Source of the DNA: Planctomycetota bacterium
GTDB taxonomy: Bacteria > Planctomycetota > UBA1135 > GCA-002686595
Length of the DNA stretch: 57,997 nucleotides
Assembly: GCA_028278425.1 (NCBI GenBank)
Contig: JANQEJ010000273.1
Location: 1 to 57,997, forward strand
Direction: 5' to 3'
Part shown: positions 8,088-14,206 of the stretch, in pieces
Numbering within the stretch: the first letter of the stretch is position 1
Layout: every line of letters starts with the position of its first letter
Made by a program: the position numbers and the translations under genes
The notes under the pieces: generated by a model
Told to the model about the DNA's origin: nothing
Databases searched by the model: none
Seen by the model: the letters and a program-made list of their open reading frames with translations, nothing else

Positions 8088-10343
8088 TCAGACGGTGTGG
8101 CTGATCAGGAGCCGCACCATCCAGTTCGGGAAGGCGGTGAAGTTGGCACCGCTCGAGACCTGCGTGAGGACGAGCCCCGGCTCGGAGCCGAGGATCATGC
8201 CGACCGCGTCCAGCGCGCCGGCGCGCGCCGCGGACGGAAGCTCGTTCGCCGCCATCCGGGCGGTCAGGCCGTCGAGCGCCTCGACCGAGCCGTTGAGCCC
8301 CAGCGCCACGGCGATCTGCGCGCGCAGGTCGGCGTGGGGGAGATTCTCGAGCAGGTCGAGCAGCGCGTCCGCGTCCTTGGAATCGCCGAGCGAGCCGAGC
8401 GACTGGGCCATGACGACGCGGGTGTAGGGCGTCTTCTCCTTCGCGAGCGCCTTGCGCAGCGGCGCGCAGCCCGCCTCGTCGCCGAGGAGCGCGAGCCCGT
8501 GCGCGGCGTAGAGTCGCATCTCGGCGCTGCCCGAGCCGAGCTCGTGGCGCAGGATCGGGAGCGCGTTCATGTCCTCGGCGAGCCCGAGCGCGAGCAGGTA
8601 CGCCGCCTTCGACTCGCGGTTCTTCTCCTTCGCGATGCCCTTGCGGATCGCGTCGCGGGCGACCTCGTCGTCCTCCGCGCGGGCGAAGAGACCGAGCGCG
8701 ATCGCGCTCCACGGACGCAGGTTCGACGAGCTCTTCTCGAGCGTGTCGACGAGGAAGTCGCGCGACTTGGTCCCGCCTTGCTCCGCGATCGCGAGCAGGG
8801 TCAGACCGCGCGTCGTCGGCTCGTTCTCGAGCTCGAAGGCGGTCATCAGCGGCTGGAGCGCCAGCGGGTGCTCGTACCCGCCCAGCGCGACGGCGGCCGA
8901 GCGGCGCAGCGTCAGCTCGCGACCCGAAAGGGTCTCGATCAGCGCGACGAGCGTCTCGCGGTCCTGCCGGTCGTCGAGCTGCTCGACGGCCCGCGCGCGC
9001 ACCACGATGCCGTGGTCCTCTTCGTCGGTGGGCAGGATGTGGGAGAAGTTGTCGACCAGCGCGGCGAGCTTCGGCGAGGGCGCGAGGCTCTGGTAGTAAA
9101 GCACGGCCGTGATCAGCTCCTCGTCGTCCTGCTCGCGCGCCGTCCCGAGGATCTCGACCACGTGGTCGACCATGTCGAGCCGCGGGTTGCGCACCTGCGT
9201 GAGCCCGAGCGAGACGACGGCGATCGCCTTCGCGTCCGGCAGGATCGACTTGCCCCCGGCGGAAGAGAGCACGCCGGTGTGCGCGATCTCGAGCAGCGCG
9301 TCGGCGCCCTTGACGCCCGCGGCCGCGCCGAGGGCCACCAGGGCGGCCTGACGCACCTCGCGGTTCTTATCCTGGAGCGCGGTCTCGATCCACGGCATCG
9401 CGCGGTCCCCGCCGATGCGCGCGAGCGCCACCACGGCGGAGGCGCGGACCTGGGCGTCGCCGTCCTCGAGCTCGGCGGCGATCAGCGGCAGGAGCTCCCG
9501 CCGCTTCGTCTCGACCCGCGTCTCCGAGGCCGTGACGTTCTCGTCGCCCCACGAGCGCGCGCCGGGCAGGTTGCGGTCGAGGAAGCCCGCCTTGTTGAAC
9601 TCCCACCAGAGCGCCCAGTCGGCCGGGGAGATGAACCCGGCGAACTCGCCGCTCGTGGGACCGCCGCCGACGACCGGCGGCGTGCCCGGACCGCCGGGCG
9701 CTCCGCTCAAAGGGCCGGGGCCGGGGTTGCCCGGGCCGGGTCCCGGAGTGCTCGGACCGCTCGGGCCGGGCTCGGTCGGACCCGGCGAGGACGGACCGGC
9801 CGGATCGGGTCCGGTGGCGCCCGGATCCACGACGTCCCCGGGGCCGTCGTAGGTCGGCGGAACGACCGGCGCGTGGATCCGCGCCACCTCCTCGGTCGTC
9901 AGGCCGACGCGGTGCATCCACGCCTTGAGCTGCGGGTCGTCGGCCAGCGCCGCGATCCATTCGTTGTTGCTCTCGGCGACGATCCGCTCGAGGAGCTCGT
10001 CCTCCCCCCAAACGTCGAGCAAGTGCGCGACGGAGCAGTGGCGGCCCCCCGCGTCGCGGTAGAACGGCACGCGGTGGTCCACGTCGTCGCTCTGCACGAA
10101 CTCACCCCGCTCGCGATAGGCGCGCAGCTCTTCGATGATCCGCGCGCGCTCGGCCCGCTGGGCCTCGGTCAGGTTGGAATCGTCGCTGCGCAGGAGCTCG
10201 GCTTCGACGCGCTCGTAGTGCGCGCGGACGCGGTCCGTGGAGTCGTCCCGTTCCCTCTCCCCGGGCTCCTGTTCCTGCACGCCGGCGAGGCCGGCCAGGA
10301 GGGCCAGGGGAAGGCCGAACATCCACAGGTTGGTGGTCTTCAT
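8088..10343 (-). CDS. Secreted HEAT-repeat protein with Pro/Gly-rich linker
   Basis: 751 aa. It has a signal peptide (about residues 1-22), a charged alpha-helical N-terminal domain to about 160, then a low-complexity linker of Pro/Gly/Ser repeats (about 165-225). The rest, about 270-730, consists of repeated ~30-35-residue helical hairpins of the HEAT/PBS-lyase type (for example DGDAQVRASAVVALARIG). Such solenoids are protein-binding scaffolds; no catalytic site is visible. The Shine-Dalgarno AAGGAAA precedes the ATG. Its 5' region originally faced the ECF sigma factor gene divergently, but an IS element now separates them. Confidence 0.8.
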   Translation of the reverse strand: MKTTNLWMFGLPLALLAGLAGVQEQEPGERERDDSTDRVRAHYERVEAELLRSDDSNLTEAQRAERARIIEELRAYRERGEFVQSDDVDHRVPFYRDAGGRHCSVAHLLDVWGEDELLERIVAESNNEWIAALADDPQLKAWMHRVGLTTEEVARIHAPVVPPTYDGPGDVVDPGATGPDPAGPSSPGPTEPGPSGPSTPGPGPGNPGPGPLSGAPGGPGTPPVVGGGPTSGEFAGFISPADWALWWEFNKAGFLDRNLPGARSWGDENVTASETRVETKRRELLPLIAAELEDGDAQVRASAVVALARIGGDRAMPWIETALQDKNREVRQAALVALGAAAGVKGADALLEIAHTGVLSSAGGKSILPDAKAIAVVSLGLTQVRNPRLDMVDHVVEILGTAREQDDEELITAVLYYQSLAPSPKLAALVDNFSHILPTDEEDHGIVVRARAVEQLDDRQDRETLVALIETLSGRELTLRRSAAVALGGYEHPLALQPLMTAFELENEPTTRGLTLLAIAEQGGTKSRDFLVDTLEKSSSNLRPWSAIALGLFARAEDDEVARDAIRKGIAKEKNRESKAAYLLALGLAEDMNALPILRHELGSGSAEMRLYAAHGLALLGDEAGCAPLRKALAKEKTPYTRVVMAQSLGSLGDSKDADALLDLLENLPHADLRAQIAVALGLNGSVEALDGLTARMAANELPSAARAGALDAVGMILGSEPGLVLTQVSSGANFTAFPNWMVRLLISHTV

Positions 10344-10436
10344 CTCGGTTTCCTTTGGGATTGGCGGGGGTGAACGGCGCCTTGGACCCTACGACCTGAC
10401 GCCCTACCGGGCGGCGTGGCGAGGGGGAATCGCCCT

Positions 10437-10444
10437 TTTCTTTT
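10437..10444. repeat. 8-bp target-site duplication, left copy
   Basis: TTTCTTTT directly precedes the left terminal inverted repeat of the IS1595-type element and is identical to the 8 bases after its right end (12563-12570). Eight bp is the duplication length known for the IS1595 family. Confidence 0.9.
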
Positions 10445-10469
10445 GGCAACAATATACTTGGCTCACCCG
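10445..10469 (+). repeat. Left terminal inverted repeat of the IS element
   Basis: A 25-bp repeat beginning GGCAACAATATACTTG and ending CACCCG. It matches the right end in inverse orientation except at positions 6 and 17. Confidence 0.92.
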
Positions 10470-10574
10470 GGCCGGGGGTGTAGCGTGAGCGCTTCACGTA
10501 ACCACGCGCTCGCGCTCTCAAGGCTCGACGGGATCGTCTGCGGGCGGAGCGCCGCACGCCGGGAGGCGACTCTA

Positions 10575-11381
10575 GTGGCAGGAATCTCAATCTCTCACGC
10601 ATACCTGGACGAGAGCGGCGGGCTCGACCAGGGGCACTTCGTGATCGGCGGCTACGTAGCCCCGGTCGAGTCCTGGAAGGACTTCACCGACGACTGGCTG
10701 GCGGTCCTGGAAGAAGATCCAGAACTACCGCCGTTCCATGCGGTGGACTTCGAGGCGGAGCAGAACGGCTTCGAGGTTCTCACCGGAAACCCCGACCTCA
10801 AGAGGCGGAAGCTCGCCGGGCTGGTCAACGTCATCAAGAAGCATCGTCCCCACGGCGTCCTGCTCGTCGTCGGGATGGACGACTTCCGACGCCGGGTTCC
10901 GAAGCCGAGTACCGAGCGGCTCAAGCGCCGCAAGCAGGCATGGAGGTATCCATACACCTACGGTGCTGCGCACCTAGTCGGATCACTCTGCGACTACCAC
11001 GAAGAGATCGGCCACGACCTCGGCACGATCGAGTGCATCTTCGATTGGATGGAGCAGTTCAGAAAGCCGATGAAGAAGATCGTCCAGGACGCCGTGATAG
11101 CGGCCATTGAAGAGGAGAGCCCGAAGCACGCGAAACGGCTTGCTACTCCGCGATGGCCTAAGCCGAGCGAACGAGCCAACCACATCCCGCTTCAAGCGGC
11201 CGATCTGCTCGTATGGCACCAAAGGCGAGCGAAGGACCACCGAGACGGCAGGAATCGACGCGCTTGGCGCGAACTGAAGGCCCTAAAGCCTCGGTACTGC
11301 ACCGAGAAGGACGGCGATAGCCTCGGTAGGTGGATCTACGGCCACTCAGGCGGAACCATCATTCCGTCGCCTCCGGGATGA
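10575..11381 (+). CDS. DUF3800 protein, passenger gene of the IS1595 element
   Basis: 268 aa from the GTG at 10575, chosen because GGAGG lies 8 bases upstream and the family motif starts just after it; an earlier ATG at 10416 lies outside the element and gives an unrelated N-terminus. The DUF3800 signatures are YLDESG (residues 10-15), F-V-I-G-G-Y, FHAVDFE (54-60) and a C-terminal QAADLLVWHQ. The family is predicted to adopt an RNase H-like fold and is often found beside mobile elements and phage regions; its biochemical role is unknown to me. The 3' end overlaps the convergent small basic gene by 36 bp. It may aid transposition or give the host a benefit. Confidence 0.85.
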   Translation: MAGISISHAYLDESGGLDQGHFVIGGYVAPVESWKDFTDDWLAVLEEDPELPPFHAVDFEAEQNGFEVLTGNPDLKRRKLAGLVNVIKKHRPHGVLLVVGMDDFRRRVPKPSTERLKRRKQAWRYPYTYGAAHLVGSLCDYHEEIGHDLGTIECIFDWMEQFRKPMKKIVQDAVIAAIEEESPKHAKRLATPRWPKPSERANHIPLQAADLLVWHQRRAKDHRDGRNRRAWRELKALKPRYCTEKDGDSLGRWIYGHSGGTIIPSPPG

Positions 11382-11561
11382 ACGCTTCTTCCGCTTCTTC
11401 GGCGGCGGTGGGCGCACGTCTTCCTTCGGCACGGCGACAATCCGCCGCGTCAGGTCAGCCAGCCGCTCAAGTGTCGTCTGGCCGTCGTCCCTCTTGTCGG
11501 CGTGGACCTCGCCGCTTGTACGGCGCTGAGCGTTGTTCGTCTCGGCCTTCTTCTTCGGCAT
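11346..11561 (-). CDS. Small basic protein coupled to the transposase
   Basis: 71 aa from the ATG at 11561 (72 aa from the GTG at 11564). The start overlaps the transposase stop in GTGATG, a classic coupling arrangement. The product is highly basic: it begins MPKKKAE and ends with a Lys/Pro/Arg-rich tail (PPPPKKRKKRSSRRRR), with a short amphipathic helix between (LERLADLTRRIVAV). I do not recognise a family. The location in the element and the charge suggest a DNA- or RNA-binding accessory to transposition, which is inference. Confidence 0.6.
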   Translation of the reverse strand: MPKKKAETNNAQRRTSGEVHADKRDDGQTTLERLADLTRRIVAVPKEDVRPPPPKKRKKRSSRRRRNDGSA

Positions 11562-12514
11562 CACGTAGGACGCACCTGCGCGCCGGTGAGGGCGTTGTAG
11601 GTGAGGCGAAGGCCCATGATACCAGCCGCCGCGCGGAGGAACCGTTCCGCGTCGTTCATCTCCCGGTTGTTGAAGCGGTAGGACTGTTCGTCCAGGTAGC
11701 GGAAGAGGTGGAACGGCTCGACGCTGACGTAGGTGCCCTTGAGGCAGCGTTTCAGGAGGCTCCAGAAGTTCTCGATGCCGTTGGTGTGAACGTTCCCGCG
11801 GACGTACGCCTCGGCGTGGTCGATCACCTTGTGGACGTAGTCCACCCGGAGGCCCTTGTAGGAGGGAAGCGCGTCGGTGTGGACTTCGGCACCCGGCTCG
11901 ATGTTCCTGGTCGCACGACCCATGAGGGTCTGCTTGAAGGTGTCGGGGAGCACGGAGGCCCGAACGGTGCTGCGGCCCTTCTTACTGTGGCGCTCCAGAA
12001 GACCCATCACGGCGACCTTGCCCGCGACCCCGCGCCCGCCACGGGTGACCCGCTTACGCTTCTCCTTGTGCATGTTGCGGGCCTTCCCGCCGATGTAGGT
12101 CTCGTCCACTTCCACGGTGCCGCCCAGCTTGGAGAAGGTCTTGGACTGCATCGCCAGGCGCAGCCGGTGGAGCATGAACCACGCCGATTTCTGAGTGACC
12201 CCGAGCGCGCGGCCCAGCTCGTAGGAGCTGATCCCGTTCTTGCAGTTGGCGAGCATCCAGAGCGCCGGGAGCCACTTCGACAGGCTGATCGGGGAGTCTT
12301 CGAGCACGGTGCCGACCTTCACCGAGAACTGCTTCTTGCAGTCCTTGGCGCGGCACTTCCAGATGCGGCGGGTCTTGAGGAACCCGACCTTGTCGCCCCA
12401 GCACTTCGGGCAGACCGGGCCATCGGGCCACCGGATCGCCGCCATGAAGTTGAGGGCAACGTCCTCGTCCGCGAAGAATCGGACGGCTTCGAGAAGGGTT
12501 TGGGGGGTGTCCAT
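11561..12514 (-). CDS. IS1595-family (ISXO2-like) transposase
   Basis: 317 aa and apparently intact. The N-terminal zinc ribbon uses Cys35, Cys38, Cys54 and Cys59 (CPKC and CRAKDC), followed by a helix-turn-helix region (about 75-120). The DDE/DDN-type catalytic domain shows VEVDETYIGGK with Asp137, HTDALPSYKG with Asp214, and HTNGIENFWSLLKR with Asn245 and Glu248, the family signature. It catalyses cut-and-paste type movement of the surrounding element. An AAGG sequence a few bases upstream of the ATG serves as Shine-Dalgarno. It is the first gene of a two-gene unit with the small basic protein. Confidence 0.95.
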   Translation of the reverse strand: MDTPQTLLEAVRFFADEDVALNFMAAIRWPDGPVCPKCWGDKVGFLKTRRIWKCRAKDCKKQFSVKVGTVLEDSPISLSKWLPALWMLANCKNGISSYELGRALGVTQKSAWFMLHRLRLAMQSKTFSKLGGTVEVDETYIGGKARNMHKEKRKRVTRGGRGVAGKVAVMGLLERHSKKGRSTVRASVLPDTFKQTLMGRATRNIEPGAEVHTDALPSYKGLRVDYVHKVIDHAEAYVRGNVHTNGIENFWSLLKRCLKGTYVSVEPFHLFRYLDEQSYRFNNREMNDAERFLRAAAGIMGLRLTYNALTGAQVRPT

Positions 12515-12537
12515 GCACTCACCTTAGGAAGGATGGG

Positions 12538-12562
12538 CGGGTGAGTCAAGTATATTATTGCC
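12538..12562 (-). repeat. Right terminal inverted repeat of the IS element
   Basis: Read on the minus strand it begins GGCAATAATATACTTG and ends CACCCG, and pairs with the left end at 23 of 25 positions. On the plus strand it contains TATATTAT at 12551-12558, an outward-facing -10-like sequence 50 nt upstream of the sigma factor ATG. Confidence 0.92.
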
Positions 12563-12570
12563 TTTCTTTT
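12563..12570. repeat. 8-bp target-site duplication, right copy
   Basis: TTTCTTTT, identical to 10437-10444. The insertion point is 45 bp upstream of the sigma factor start codon. Confidence 0.9.
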
Positions 12571-12607
12571 TCGTTACTTCGGGCCTGCGGAGGCTAGGAA
12601 CAGCGGC

Positions 12608-13174
12608 ATGAGCGACTTCCCCGCGGAGCTCCCCCCGTCCTTCCTGGACCGCTTCCGGCGGGGCGATTCCGACGCCGCGGGGATGCTGGAGGAGCTCTTC
12701 CGCGAGCCCCTGACGCGCTTCTGCCAGCGCTACCTGAGCGACCTCCACGAGACCGAGGAGGTCGTCCAGGAGGTCCTGGTCACCGCCCTCACGGACGCCA
12801 CGAAGCCCAACGACCTGCGCGCCTGGCTCTACCGCACCGCCCGCAACCGCTCCATCAGCCGCCTCCGCCAGCGCCAGCGCCGCGCCCTCGGCGGCGTCAT
12901 GCCCCCGGACTCCCAGGTCGTCGACTCGATGCGCCGCCCGATCAGCTTCCTCGTCGACAAGGAGCGCCACACCCTCCTGACCGAAGCCGTCGAGCACCTC
13001 CCCGAACGCTACCGCGAGGTCGTCCAGATGCGCTACGTCGAAGGCCTCCACCGCGCGGAGATCGCCGCCATCCTCGGCGTGGACCTGTCGACGGTGAAGT
13101 GGCGTTTGAGCGAGGCGCTGAAGAAGCTGCGGGAGCGAGCGAAGTCGTCGAGCGAGTCGTCGGCGGCGGTCTAG
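12608..13174 (+). CDS. ECF RNA polymerase sigma factor
   Basis: 188 aa, a typical ECF size. Sigma region 2 spans about residues 12-80 (Asp/Glu-rich core, DLRAWLYRTARNRSISRLRQ for the -10 contact helix) and region 4 about 120-175 (LPERYREVVQMRYVEGLHRAEIAAIL, shown in part, and a recognition helix STVKWRLSEALKKL). There is no adjacent anti-sigma gene. AGGAA lies 8 bases before the ATG and GGAGG slightly further up. An IS element inserted 45 bp upstream has probably separated the gene from its original promoter, so expression may now depend on sequence in the element end. Confidence 0.88.
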   Translation: MSDFPAELPPSFLDRFRRGDSDAAGMLEELFREPLTRFCQRYLSDLHETEEVVQEVLVTALTDATKPNDLRAWLYRTARNRSISRLRQRQRRALGGVMPPDSQVVDSMRRPISFLVDKERHTLLTEAVEHLPERYREVVQMRYVEGLHRAEIAAILGVDLSTVKWRLSEALKKLRERAKSSSESSAAV

Positions 13175-13418
13175 CCCCAGAGTAGGCGCAAGGGGCGGCG
13201 GCCGAGTCCGACGGAGTCCATGAGATCCGTTGTCGACGACGCCCGTTTCGATGAATTCCGCTGTTTAGCCGAGTCAGCCGAGCTGCTGGCGCGAGCTTGC
13301 CGCGCCTCCGCAATTGTGTATCAGTTCTCATCGTCGACGCCTTTCTCGCGGCTCGGTCTCTGCTGGAGGCGAACTCGACTTCGAGTGCAGAGATGAGACC
13401 ACGTTAGTGCTAGCTCGC

Positions 13419-13742
13419 CTACGCGGCTTCGGTCGGCATCAGCTTCTCGACGATCCAGGCGTTCAAGCTCTTGCCGGCCTTGGAAGCTTCGTGGATGAGG
13501 TGGCGGTGAAGCTCCGGCGGGATGCGCAGCACGAATCTTCCAGAGAGCGGCTTGTTCGGGCTCTCACCGCGCTCCTCACAGAACGCGAGATAGTCCTCGA
13601 GCGACTCGCGAAACGCCTTTCGGAGCTCTCTGACCGAGCGGCCTTGAAAGGTCACGACGTCGCCGATGTTGATGACTTCGCCGTGGAAGAGGTCTTGTTC
13701 GTTGTCAAACTCGACCTTGGCGAGGAAGCCCTTGTATTCCAT
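13419..13742 (-). CDS. hicB: HicB-family antitoxin
   Basis: 107 aa from the ATG at 13742; a GTG at 13745 gives a 4-nt overlap with hicA. The N-terminal partial RNase H-like HicB fold is visible in YKGFLAKVEFDNEQDLFHG, the family's GRSVRELRKAFRESLEDYLAFC segment follows, and a C-terminal ribbon-helix-helix-type DNA-binding segment (RFVLRIPPELHRHLIHEA, SLNAWIVEKL) ends the protein. It neutralises HicA and represses the operon. It is the second gene of the pair, the usual hicA-hicB order. Base usage is less GC-rich than in the surrounding genes. Confidence 0.9.
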   Translation of the reverse strand: MEYKGFLAKVEFDNEQDLFHGEVINIGDVVTFQGRSVRELRKAFRESLEDYLAFCEERGESPNKPLSGRFVLRIPPELHRHLIHEASKAGKSLNAWIVEKLMPTEAA

Positions 13743-13996
13743 CACGGTCTAATTCCCGCTTTCGTGAGGAAACGGCGCATCGATCGGACCGCGCCTTTGT
13801 CGGTCACCGGACGTGGGTGCGGGCGGTGAAAGACGGCTCGATACCCGCTTAGAGCGATTCGAGTTCGAGAGCCGCGTCCCTCGGTGACTTCTGCTCCGAG
13901 CGCTGTCAACAAGGCTTCGATGTCGCTCCATGGGATGTCCGATCTGGGCGGCCGGGCGAAGATGGCTCCGAGGGTCTTGCGGTGCTTGTTGTTCAC
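13742..13996 (-). CDS. hicA: HicA-family mRNA interferase toxin
   Basis: 84 aa from the GTG at 13996. An upstream ATG at 14062 would give 106 aa, but it lies inside a perfect palindrome that looks like the operator, and the HicA homology starts at KHRKTLGAIFARP. The dsRBD-like HicA core is seen in IPWSDIEALLTALGAEVTEG, and the catalytic His region in YRAVFHRPHP. HicA cleaves mRNA and stops translation when HicB is degraded. The stop codon overlaps the hicB start. Confidence 0.85.
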   Translation of the reverse strand: MNNKHRKTLGAIFARPPRSDIPWSDIEALLTALGAEVTEGRGSRTRIALSGYRAVFHRPHPRPVTDKGAVRSMRRFLTKAGIRP

Positions 13997-14039
13997 GCCG
14001 CCCAGGGACCAGTCCTCTGGACGGCTGGTTACATCTAGA

Positions 14040-14062
14040 ATGATATCAAAGTCCGATATCAT
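14040..14062. promoter_or_regulatory. hicAB operator-like palindrome
   Basis: ATGATATC (14040-14047) and GATATCAT (14055-14062) form a perfect 8-bp inverted repeat with a 7-bp spacer, 43 bp upstream of the hicA GTG start. Type II toxin-antitoxin operons are autorepressed by antitoxin binding at such sites; HicB carries a DNA-binding C-terminus. The assignment is by position and symmetry. Confidence 0.65.
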
Positions 14063-14188
14063 CCAGGTTGGGCCGTGCCGACTCTGTACCCCCCGGGGGG
14101 AAGGGCCTGCCCGTGCGTGAAGCGCGACGGGATCTTGGCGGCGTCGTCAACCCGCTCGCGGGGCTGAGCTTTCGAACCTTAGGATTCC

Positions 14189-14204
14189 CCGGTTTCCGAA
14201 CCGG
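14189..14204 (-). terminator. Short hairpin just after the kinase gene
   Basis: CCGGTT (14189-14194) and AACCGG (14199-14204) flank a 4-base loop, and the structure begins within a few bases of the kinase stop on the minus strand. There is no T tract, so termination is uncertain. The remaining intergenic DNA (14063-14188) contains only a 12-bp CCCCCCGGGGGG palindrome at about 14091-14102. Confidence 0.25.
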
Positions 14205-14206
14205 CC

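Larger units (their letters stand above)
10445..12562. mobile_element. Complete IS1595-family element with passenger genes (2118 bp)
   Basis: The boundaries are set by 25-bp terminal inverted repeats (10445-10469 and 12538-12562, 23 of 25 identical, both starting GGCAA when read inward) flanked by a perfect 8-bp duplication TTTCTTTT. It contains an intact ISXO2-like transposase on the minus strand, a small basic protein gene coupled to it, and a DUF3800 gene on the plus strand. The two outer genes converge and overlap at their 3' ends. It is inserted in the intergenic region between the HEAT-repeat gene and the ECF sigma factor gene. Perfect target duplications and an intact transposase suggest recent insertion. 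Passenger genes are known in several IS1595 subgroups. Confidence 0.93.

Noticed and set aside
10416..10574. Upstream ATG start for the DUF3800 protein
   Set aside because: It would begin outside the IS element and add 53 residues unrelated to the family; the GTG at 10575 has a perfect ribosome site.
13175..13418. A possible extra gene between the sigma factor and hicB
   Set aside because: Open frames there are short, Arg-rich and antisense-like, without ribosome sites. I see nothing in this 244-bp stretch.
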